The notes beneath the pieces were generated by a model, which searched no databases, was not told the origin of the DNA, and was given only the letters and a program-made list of their open reading frames with translations. Both the position numbers and the translations under genes were made by a program. From the NCBI GenBank assembly GCA_036555325.1, contig DATBLQ010000002.1, positions 1-64,000 of the forward strand: a stretch of 64,000 bases of DNA, written 5' to 3'. Position 1 is the stretch's first letter. Each line of letters opens with the position of its first letter. The DNA comes from DATBLQ01 sp036555325. Lineage in GTDB: Bacteria; Pseudomonadota; Alphaproteobacteria; Rhizobiales; Aestuariivirgaceae. Of this stretch, positions 1 to 6,762 are shown in pieces.

Positions 1-789
1 CACGTAGGAGACGCGGCTCATCAGATCCTCGCCGAACCGGATTTGCGGATTCATTACACCGGCGGATGCAACGACTTCTCCGCTCGACAAATTGGTGAGA
101 TGTGCCGCAATCGTGGTCGATCCGATGTCGACAGCCAGACCGAATGCCTGGTCGTGATAGCCTGGCCAGATGGCAGTGATCTGCTTTGCGCCTCCCGGCA
201 AACGCGAGTGTACGGCAACCGTCATCTTCCAGCCGCCGGCCCGCAAGGTCGCCTGCAGGCGGCGCACCACGTCGAGATCGCTCGTTACGCCATCGACTTG
301 CCATTGTTCACTGAGTGCGCGGTAGACCCGTTCCAGGTCCGACGAAGGTTTGTGCATGTCCGGCTGCTCGACCTCGAGGTAGTACAGCCGGATCACCGGA
401 TTGACCTCGATCGCGCGTGCCTCGGCGCGTTTGCGTATGACCTGTTTGTGGACCTGTGATTCGGCAGGAACATCGACCAGCACATCGCCCAGAAGCTTTG
501 TCTGGCAGGAAAGGCGGCGTCCCCGTATGAGCCCCCGCTTTTCGTCATAGCGCCGTTCAACCGCGGAAAAGCTCGAAAGATGGTCCGCGCGTGAACTGAT
601 GCCGTGCTTGGCAAACTCGCCTTCTGCTACCGTGATCTGGCAGCGCCCGCAAATGGCGCGTCCGCCACACACTGAATCGATGTCCACACCAAGCGATCGT
701 GCCGCTTGCAGTACTGCCGTTCCGAGCGGAAACCTTCCCCTCTTTCCCGAAGGCGTAAAGACGATTAGCGCGTCGGTTTTTTCGTTCAT
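1..789 (-). CDS. Ferredoxin/ASKHA-domain corrinoid activation protein (RACo-like), 3' end outside window
   Basis: The reading frame is open from an ATG at 789 to the left edge (263 codons, no stop), so the C-terminal part is missing. Residues 41-50 plus Cys95 give a plant-type [2Fe-2S] pattern (C41, C47, C50, C95), and an ASKHA phosphate-binding motif DIGSTT lies at 221-226. This pairing is typical of RACo/RamA-like proteins that use ATP to reduce inactive Co(II) corrinoid proteins in methyl-transfer pathways. The start follows the stop of the methyltetrahydrofolate methyltransferase gene by three bases, with AGAGG just ahead, so the two genes are one transcription unit. The architecture is clear; the partner corrinoid protein is not in the window and is probably further left. 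Confidence 0.85.
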   Translation of the reverse strand, partial: MNEKTDALIVFTPSGKRGRFPLGTAVLQAARSLGVDIDSVCGGRAICGRCQITVAEGEFAKHGISSRADHLSSFSAVERRYDEKRGLIRGRRLSCQTKLLGDVLVDVPAESQVHKQVIRKRAEARAIEVNPVIRLYYLEVEQPDMHKPSSDLERVYRALSEQWQVDGVTSDLDVVRRLQATLRAGGWKMTVAVHSRLPGGAKQITAIWPGYHDQAFGLAVDIGSTTIAAHLTNLSSGEVVASAGVMNPQIRFGEDLMSRVSYV

Positions 790-792
790 CCT

Positions 793-1758
793 CTATCCGC
801 GGCGGCGGCGGCGCTCCTCGCGTTCCCGTCGTCGCGCCTCGATATCATTCGCCGCGCCGGTGGGAGAGGCGCCATCGGCAGCTGCCACGGCAGGGGCTGG
901 TGCAGGCTCGCGGAATTTTCGGATCCACGTCAGACAATTCGCGTCCGTCCCGTTTAGGACATTGGCGCCCAGTATCGCGTGCATATCCTCATCGTGCAGC
1001 GGATTCATGATCGCGCTGGTCATGCCGTGCGAAGCGGCCATGGCCAAGAAGTATCCCGTAAGCCCTCGGCGATGTGGCATTCCGAACGAGATGTTGCTCG
1101 CCCCGCAGGTGGTATTGACCTTGAGCTCTTCGCGCAGCCGCCGCACCAGGCGAAACACCTGCTGGCCGGCCGATCCCATTGCGCCGATTGGCATCACCAG
1201 GGGATCAACCACGATATCATTGGGTTTGATGCCAAAGTCGGCGGCACGTCGAACGATCTTCTTGGCCACTTCGAAACGAACATCCGGATCTTCCGAGATT
1301 CCCGTCTCGTCGTTGGAGATGGCAACGACCGGCACATTAAACTTGGCGATCAGGGGCAGTATCGTCTCCAGTCGGTCCTCCTCGCCCGTGACCGAATTGA
1401 CCAGCGGCCGGCCCTTCACCGTTTCAAGGCCAATCTTCAACGCCGCCGGCACGGAAGAATCGATACAGAGCGGCACATCGACAAGCGACTGGACGATTTC
1501 CAAGGTTTGCTTGAGAAGAGGGGGCTCCGACTCGTTCGGATTGACTGCCGTCACTCCGGCATTCACGTCGAGCACGTGTGCCCCAGCCCTGACCTGATCA
1601 AGCGCATCTTTTTTCACTGTCTCAAAATTTCCCGCGACCATCTCTGCGGCAAGCTTCTTGCGGCCTGTCGGGTTGATTCGTTCGCCGATGATGGTGAAAG
1701 GCCTGTCGAAGCCGATAATGTGTTCTCGTTTCTGCGAGGCGACAACCGTGTGCGTCAT
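793..1758 (-). CDS. Methyltetrahydrofolate:corrinoid methyltransferase (MtgA/AcsE-like)
   Basis: A 321-residue dihydropteroate-synthase-like TIM barrel. Visible pterin-site elements are GERINPTG (25-32), DVNAG (64-68), D100, NSVTGE (121-126), D185 and GASNISFG (219-226), as in AcsE-type enzymes that move a methyl group between corrinoid protein and tetrahydrofolate. The C-terminal 40 residues are an Ala/Pro linker and an Arg-rich tail. I chose the ATG at 1758 because GAAGGGA lies just upstream; the frame extends 15 codons further to 1803. With the reactivase downstream and the MttB-type gene across the divergent region it would feed methyl groups into the folate pool. The methyl donor (glycine betaine, proline betaine or another quaternary amine) cannot be read from sequence. 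Confidence 0.85.
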   Translation of the reverse strand: MTHTVVASQKREHIIGFDRPFTIIGERINPTGRKKLAAEMVAGNFETVKKDALDQVRAGAHVLDVNAGVTAVNPNESEPPLLKQTLEIVQSLVDVPLCIDSSVPAALKIGLETVKGRPLVNSVTGEEDRLETILPLIAKFNVPVVAISNDETGISEDPDVRFEVAKKIVRRAADFGIKPNDIVVDPLVMPIGAMGSAGQQVFRLVRRLREELKVNTTCGASNISFGMPHRRGLTGYFLAMAASHGMTSAIMNPLHDEDMHAILGANVLNGTDANCLTWIRKFREPAPAPAVAAADGASPTGAANDIEARRREREERRRRRG

Positions 1759-1768
1759 TGTAATCCCT

Positions 1769-2077
1769 TCAAGACCGAGCCGACTCGCGGCCCCCATTGG
1801 CAATAAGAGCTTTCAATCGTTCCTTGTCAAATTTTGCGTCGAGATCATGTGCCACGCGCTCTGCTTCCATCGCCAGGTCATCGCCGCATGAAACTGGGTC
1901 TGAACGGCGCCAGTCAGCGAGATAGTCATCGGTGCTAGCGGCGCCATCGCGCATCGCCGCCATGTCGATTGCTTCTTGGAAGCGGTCGGGCAACATTCGT
2001 TTTTCGCTTGCACGCCCCGCCTTCGCGATCACCTGCGAGGGGATGTCTCGCCAATAGACAATGGTAAGTTGGCCCAT
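1769..2077 (-). CDS. PF13769-type conserved protein (annotated 'virulence factor')
   Basis: A 102-residue protein starting MGQLTIVYWRDIPSQVI, which I recognise as the small family often labelled virulence factor (PF13769). No enzyme motif, signal peptide or membrane segment is visible; the C-terminal half is acidic and helical-looking. The ATG at 2077 starts the conserved part; the same frame runs upstream to 2155 without conserved-looking sequence. It is first in the leftward run and ends 10 bases before the methyltransferase start, so it is probably cotranscribed. From memory, this family often sits beside corrinoid methyltransferases in alphaproteobacteria, suggesting an accessory role in methyl transfer rather than virulence. 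The function is unknown. Confidence 0.7.
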   Translation of the reverse strand: MGQLTIVYWRDIPSQVIAKAGRASEKRMLPDRFQEAIDMAAMRDGAASTDDYLADWRRSDPVSCGDDLAMEAERVAHDLDAKFDKERLKALIANGGRESARS

Positions 2078-2483
2078 AAGGCAGTCCCGGTCATAAGCTT
2101 TGGGCGATCTTATGGTCCAGGAAGGAAGAAACAACCTGCTTGTGTACGACTTCAACGGGAATAAAAGCGACGGAAGGCGGGATCGTTTCTTGTCTGGTCA
2201 CCGCGCTTGGGCGACATCGCCAAGGCGATACTTTAGGAATAGCCGACCGGCGGCGTCACTTGATCCCTATGGGGGACCCGTGGGATAGGTTGCCAAAACC
2301 TAGACTGTTCTAAGACAATCTAAAGTAGAAGCAAGTGCGAGCAGTCAGCAGACCCAACAGGCTCCGTCTCCGATGGATAAGTCGTTTCCCGACGCGAGAC
2401 AGCCGCTTCGCGTGTCGCTTGCGATGCGCAGACATGAATAATGATTGGGATGCGCGGGTCCCATTGGAGAGAGGCAGCAAACG
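2078..2483. promoter_or_regulatory. Divergent control region of the methyl-transfer locus
   Basis: This 406-bp gap separates the leftward reactivase operon from the rightward MttB-type gene and must hold both promoters. The one structure I can point to is the dyad at 2301-2322. I see no convincing -35/-10 pair and no additional small gene. Confidence 0.5.
2301..2322. promoter_or_regulatory. Imperfect dyad, possible operator
   Basis: TAGACTGT, six bases, ACAATCTA: the arms match at 7 of 8 positions. It lies about 160 bp before the MttB-type start inside the divergent region. The shape fits a dimeric repressor or activator site; the regulator is unknown. Confidence 0.35.
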
Positions 2484-4040
2484 GTGAGTGAGTCCTCTGC
2501 ATCTTCCGAGCGGCGCGCTCGTCGTGGAGGCGGCGGCGCCGAGGCCAGGCGCGCTGCGCGCTCAGGCGCTTCCCCGAAACAACTTACCTATATCAAGCGG
2601 AACATTCCGATTTATGAAGTCTTGAGCGAGGAAGGCCTCGAACTTATCGAGCGCAATTGCGAAACGGTGCTCGAGGAGATCGGCATCGATTTCCGTGACG
2701 ATCCCGAAGCGCTTGAGCTTTGGAAGAACGCCGGCGCCGATCTGAAGGGTAACCGGGTGAGGTTTCCCAAAGGCCTCGTCCGATCGCTCATCAAGACAGC
2801 GCCGCGGGAGTTCACCCAACATTCGCGCAATCCCGAGCGCAACGTGGTCGTGGGCGGCAAAAACACGATATTCGCCCCGGTCTATGGTCCGCCCTTCATC
2901 CGCAATAATGATGAAGGCAGGCGATATGCCACCATCGAGGACTTCCGCAATTTCGTGAAGCTTGCCTATCTGGCGCCCTCGATCCACCACTCCGGAGGCA
3001 CCGTCTGCGAGCCCGTCGATATTCCGGTGCACAAACGTCACCTCGACATGGTCTATAGCCACGTTCGTTTCTCCGACAAGCCCTTTATGGGATCGGTGAC
3101 GGCGCCCGAGCGCGCGCAAGATACCGTTGAGATGGCTAAGCTCGTCTTCGGCGCCGAATTCGTCGACAACAACTGCGTCACCATCAATCTGATCAACGCG
3201 AACTCTCCCCTCGTATTCGATTCCACGATGGTGGGTGCGCTAAAGGTTTATGCGCGCAACAATCAGGCAACCGTCATTTCGCCGTTCATACTGTCCGGCG
3301 CCATGTCGGCGGTGACCGCGGTCGGCACGCTTACGCAAATCCTGGCCGAGGCGAGTGTCGGCATGGCCTTTGCACAATTGTGCCGTAAGGGCGCCCCCGT
3401 CGTTTTTGGAACCTTCGCCAGCTCCATTTCCATGCAGTCGGGCGCTCCGACCTTCGGCACGCCTGAACCTGCCCATGTGCTATTCGGCGCTGCTCAGTTG
3501 GCGAGGCGCCTCAATGTTCCCTTCCGCTCGGGCGGCGGCCTCTGCGCATCCAAGCTCCCCGATGCCCAGGCTGCCCATGAAAGCTCCAACACTCTGTGGC
3601 CGACAATCCTCGGCGGGGTGAACTTCGTATTGCACGCCGCTGGCTGGCTCGAAGGCGGCCTTGTGTCCTCTTATGAAAAGTTCATCATCGACGCCGACCA
3701 GCTGTCCATGCTGCAGCGGTTTGCCGAAGGGGTGGATTATTCAGAGAACGGTCAGGCCTTGTCGGCAATCCGCGAGGTTGGGCCGGGAAGCCACTTCCTT
3801 GGCTGCGCTCACACCCAGGCCAATTTCGAGACCGCCTTTTGGCGATCGAGCGTCGCCGACAACAATTCCTTCGAACAATGGCGGGATGACGGCGGCAAGG
3901 ATACAGCCACAAGAGCAAACATCATCTGGAAGCGCCAGCTTAAGGAATATCAGCCCCCGGCACTCGATCCCGGTATCGATGAGGCACTCCAGGATTACAT
4001 GGCCAAACGCAAATCGGTCTTGCCCGATTCGATAACCTGA
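2484..4040 (+). CDS. MttB-family methyltransferase without pyrrolysine (trimethylamine methyltransferase family)
   Basis: A 518-residue protein from a GTG at 2484, preceded by GAGAGAGG; an ATG 13 codons upstream (2445) has no ribosome site. After a low-complexity Arg/Gly/Ala N-terminus of about 30 residues comes the long barrel of the trimethylamine methyltransferase family. The frame has no internal amber codon, so this is a non-pyrrolysine member. Characterised members of that kind demethylate quaternary amines such as glycine betaine and load the methyl group onto a corrinoid protein. The reactivase and folate methyltransferase across the promoter region support such a pathway. Substrate assignment is inference only. 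Confidence 0.85.
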   Translation: MSESSASSERRARRGGGGAEARRAARSGASPKQLTYIKRNIPIYEVLSEEGLELIERNCETVLEEIGIDFRDDPEALELWKNAGADLKGNRVRFPKGLVRSLIKTAPREFTQHSRNPERNVVVGGKNTIFAPVYGPPFIRNNDEGRRYATIEDFRNFVKLAYLAPSIHHSGGTVCEPVDIPVHKRHLDMVYSHVRFSDKPFMGSVTAPERAQDTVEMAKLVFGAEFVDNNCVTINLINANSPLVFDSTMVGALKVYARNNQATVISPFILSGAMSAVTAVGTLTQILAEASVGMAFAQLCRKGAPVVFGTFASSISMQSGAPTFGTPEPAHVLFGAAQLARRLNVPFRSGGGLCASKLPDAQAAHESSNTLWPTILGGVNFVLHAAGWLEGGLVSSYEKFIIDADQLSMLQRFAEGVDYSENGQALSAIREVGPGSHFLGCAHTQANFETAFWRSSVADNNSFEQWRDDGGKDTATRANIIWKRQLKEYQPPALDPGIDEALQDYMAKRKSVLPDSIT

Positions 4041-4052
4041 TCGCGTCCTGCC

Positions 4053-4334
4053 TCATTGCAGGCTTTCCAGGATACTGGAGAGTGATTTCTTGCTCAGGCC
4101 GTTGGCGGTCACCTCGGTCGTTGCATCGGCGTCTTGATCGCCCTCGCTGTCCTGATCAGTCTCGATCTGGGCGGTCGAGTTGTTGAGGATGATGCAGGTA
4201 TAATTGGCCGTCGCAGTCGCCGTGCCGCCGCCCCCGCAGGCAAATCCACCGCCCAGCCCCAGCGCATTTTCGGCTACTGCTCTCGAACGAGGTATCCGGA
4301 ATAGAACTGCGCTTACGCGTCTGCGACAGCGCAA
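4053..4334 (-). CDS. Possible small Asp/Thr-rich protein or gene remnant
   Basis: The last ~60 codons (4053 to about 4235) use the GC-rich third positions of neighbouring genes and encode a plausible peptide: a Gly-rich stretch, one Cys, then an acidic DQDSEGDQDADATTE segment. The first ~30 codons look poor, and the only far start is a TTG at 4334 with no ribosome site. It may be a small secreted protein with a misjudged start, or the 3' remnant of a longer gene. I recognise no family. It is divergent from the LuxR-type gene at 4444. Confidence 0.3.
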   Translation of the reverse strand: MRCRRRVSAVLFRIPRSRAVAENALGLGGGFACGGGGTATATANYTCIILNNSTAQIETDQDSEGDQDADATTEVTANGLSKKSLSSILESLQ

Positions 4335-4443
4335 TTTGCGCTTGTTGGATATATTGTACGGCTATTCGTTGCGTAAGGAGTCGGGCACAAGCACCAGACC
4401 AAACGCGCCGAACCCTCGCGCACGGGGAGACAGGTGTTTCCAA

Positions 4444-5094
4444 ATGATACCTCTTGCCGAAAATTCGCAGCTGCCCACGATCGGAATTGCGATCGAGAAT
4501 CCTTTGATGATCGGCGCCGTCTCCCGCATCCTCCAGGGGCTGCGGAACTACGAGGTCACCGTTTTCGACAAATCGGAGGTGACAAGCGGCTCGTGGCCGG
4601 AGCGCTCCTGCCAGGTGGTTGTGACCAGCCCCAACGCTTTTCAGCGCAGAAACGAGACACAGTCGCCGAACAGGTCGATAGCAAGTTCCGTTATTCTCGC
4701 GCTCAAGCGTAGCGGTCTCTCGTGTCACCGGGACATCATCGCCGCCGCCGATTCCTTCGTCTTGATGGACGAGACACTGCCCCTGCTGCCAAGCCTGGTG
4801 CTGCTGAGCAGCTACGGCCTCACCATCATGCCGCGGCCTCTCAATGGCGGCAAAATCACCGTTAGCCCAAGACTTGACCGGCTGAAAAAGCTTTCCCCAA
4901 AGGATCTGCGGGTGCTGAGGGAACTCGGCCGGGGAGCGGGCAATCACACCATTTCCAAGCGCCTGGGAATGTCGATTCCCATGGCCAAAGTGCATATTCG
5001 TCGGATCATTGAGCGGCTGGCGTTCCGCAATCGCACCGATGCGGCGATTTTCGGGGCCTTATGGTTTGTGCCCGATCGGTGCGCCGATACCTAA
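4444..5094 (+). CDS. LuxR-family regulator with degenerate receiver half
   Basis: 216 residues. Residues 150-205 form a LuxR/GerE helix-turn-helix (SPKDLRVLRE through the RIIERL recognition region). The N-terminal ~120 residues have receiver-like length and hydrophobic pattern, but the acidic pocket and phosphoacceptor are missing: where VLxD is expected the protein reads VVVTSP (58-63). It should therefore act without classical phosphorylation or sense something else. The ATG at 4444 has AGGTG eight bases upstream; the frame continues upstream in a Pro-rich, non-conserved stretch that I exclude. With the similar gene at 5728-6420 it flanks the secreted protein gene at 5221, a likely target. 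The target is inferred from position. Confidence 0.8.
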   Translation: MIPLAENSQLPTIGIAIENPLMIGAVSRILQGLRNYEVTVFDKSEVTSGSWPERSCQVVVTSPNAFQRRNETQSPNRSIASSVILALKRSGLSCHRDIIAAADSFVLMDETLPLLPSLVLLSSYGLTIMPRPLNGGKITVSPRLDRLKKLSPKDLRVLRELGRGAGNHTISKRLGMSIPMAKVHIRRIIERLAFRNRTDAAIFGALWFVPDRCADT

Positions 5095-5220
5095 TCGGCT
5101 ATAGTTGAGGCAAGAAAGGGGTAGGGAGCATCTCTTTTGCTTGAAGCTTTGTTCATCTGATCCCAAACTGGGGATGAGAGCCGCTTGGTCGGCTTCATAT
5201 GCCAGCGAGGATCATCCCAT

Positions 5221-5712
5221 ATGGACAAACGGTTGTTCGCCGCAATCGCAGCCTCAGGTTTTCTATTCTCAATCACCGCCGATGCTGAAGCGCAGATGGG
5301 AACGAGACCTTTCTCTTTCGATTCATCCGGCCGTACCGGTATCAGTACGGCGGGGAAGCAGGCCATCATCAATCAGGAACTGTTCGATGCCACACCCAAT
5401 GTTCTTCTCAAGAGCGAGGACGGGCCGCTGCTGGGTCTGTTGAACGGACCGGGCTCCACCGCCATCGTCACGAGTCCGGAAGGAGAAATAATTCCCTCCT
5501 ATCGCGGACGCCCTGTGAACCGCGGACTGAGAGCAGGGGAGTTCAACGAATTCTTTCTTGGCTCCGACAGCATTTCCCCGCCTCCATTAAGTGCAGGGTC
5601 GACCGGAGAAACTGTCGACTCTTGGACAGCGACTGTCAGAACCGGCCGTCCTTCTGGTGGCTACAGCTCGGTCGATCAGTGGACCAGCATGGTCTATTTG
5701 CTCGATCGTTGA
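5221..5712 (+). CDS. Secreted protein of unknown function
   Basis: 163 residues starting MDKRLFAAIAAS, with a typical signal peptide (h-region FAAIAASGFLFSI) and a likely cleavage after ADAEA near residue 24. The mature part has few Cys or His residues and is rich in Gly, Ser, Thr and Pro, with no family I recognise. The ATG at 5221 begins the signal peptide; the 12 codons upstream in frame would spoil it. It lies 126 bp after one LuxR-type gene and converges on a second, with only 15 bp between stops. An exported or surface function controlled by these regulators is a guess. Confidence 0.65.
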   Translation: MDKRLFAAIAASGFLFSITADAEAQMGTRPFSFDSSGRTGISTAGKQAIINQELFDATPNVLLKSEDGPLLGLLNGPGSTAIVTSPEGEIIPSYRGRPVNRGLRAGEFNEFFLGSDSISPPPLSAGSTGETVDSWTATVRTGRPSGGYSSVDQWTSMVYLLDR

Positions 5713-5727
5713 TCTTTTTGCGCAACA

Positions 5728-6420
5728 CTACGCTGCCGGCTCAAGGTCGACCGTTCTCGCTACTGCTGCCGTTGTCAAAATTTCTGGCGCAGCGGAAATG
5801 CCGCGTTGAACAGCCCAGATTGCGGCCTGGGTACGATTATGGGCACCGAGTTTTTTGAGAATTGTCTTGAGGTGCACCTTTACCGTCGCCTCGCTGATGG
5901 AAAGTTGCGCCGCGATTGTTTTATTGGGCAGTCCATCCGCCAGCCGTTGCACGATTTCCAGTTCACGCTCAGAGAGCGGCACATCGCGCGGCCGTGCGTT
6001 GTGAGTTCGCACTCCCCAATGTTCCTCACACATCAAGACGGCCAGTCGGCTGGGGAAGACCTTCTCCCCAAGCAAGACGAGATCGAGAGACTCAAGCAGC
6101 GCCTCAGGGGAAATTTCCTCAAGCACATAGCCGTCGACCCCGGCTGCGAAGCTCCATGCAAGCTGGTCGGCCTCCACGGATTCAGCGAGAAGCACGATAC
6201 GGCAGGAGGAAGCAGCCTTCAGTGACAGAATAGTGGGTTCGATGTCCCGAACATCACCTGGATGATCGACCAGCAACAGCGCATCAGGCCAATTGTTTGC
6301 GCCCAGTTCTTGGAGGGTTTCGGCTTCTCTCACCACCTCGAAGCGGGTGTTGCGCAGCAGCATCTTTAAGCCCGCCCGGAAAAGATTGCTCTGCCCAATC
6401 AAACACGTAGGTATACTCAT
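5728..6420 (-). CDS. NarL/FixJ-type response regulator with atypical receiver
   Basis: 230 residues. Residues 1-120 are a receiver fold with an Asp at 52 (LLLVDHPGD) in the phosphoacceptor place, but the usual acidic pair after strand 1 is replaced by GQSN (9-12) and the conserved Lys near residue 100 by Glu (YVLEEIS). Residues 148-205 are a clear LuxR HTH (LSERELEIVQRL and ISEATVKVHLK). The start at 6420 gives a normal receiver N-terminus. It converges on the secreted protein gene at 5221. Both nearby LuxR-type proteins lack a complete phosphorylation site, suggesting an atypical pair. No sensor kinase gene is adjacent. Confidence 0.85.
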   Translation of the reverse strand: MSIPTCLIGQSNLFRAGLKMLLRNTRFEVVREAETLQELGANNWPDALLLVDHPGDVRDIEPTILSLKAASSCRIVLLAESVEADQLAWSFAAGVDGYVLEEISPEALLESLDLVLLGEKVFPSRLAVLMCEEHWGVRTHNARPRDVPLSERELEIVQRLADGLPNKTIAAQLSISEATVKVHLKTILKKLGAHNRTQAAIWAVQRGISAAPEILTTAAVARTVDLEPAA

Positions 6421-6762
6421 ACTGACCTCCAGCCCAAGAGCAGTGTTTCCTCATGCCGTCCAGGCTGTTCCGCAAAATACCTGCCCTTCCCCGAGCGAGG
6501 TCGTTGAGGCGCGGAAGATTGAGGAGGAGACAATTTGGCTCGGTTGCCAAGTATTCTAAGAGACCGATGTGTTGCTCTCTCAAACAAATACTATTAGCAA
6601 ACGCGGGCCAATAGAATAGCTATCCATGTGAATGTGGCAAAAAAGAAAGAATTGTGGCCATCAGGTAACAGTTGAGGCATTGCCTATCGACGACAGTCAA
6701 TGAAGCTGAGCGCCATCTGATGCTCGCCAGCACATGATCGCCAGTAGAGAAGTGAAGTAGAT
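6421..6762. other. Intergenic region between LuxR-type regulator and P-type ATPase
   Basis: A 342-bp divergent gap, AT-richer than the genes. It must hold promoters for both flanking genes. I find no convincing promoter boxes, no CueR-like dyad and no small gene with a ribosome site. Confidence 0.5.

Noticed and set aside
599..1597. Long plus-strand frame over the methyltransferase gene
   Set aside because: It mirrors the minus-strand gene, has no ribosome site and encodes low-complexity Ser/Arg sequence.
2484..4040. Pyrrolysine-type trimethylamine methyltransferase
   Set aside because: The frame has no internal TAG, so pyrrolysine is not used.
4204..4443. N-terminal extension of the LuxR-type regulator at 4444
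   Set aside because: It is Pro-rich and non-conserved, and a ribosome site lies before ATG 4444.
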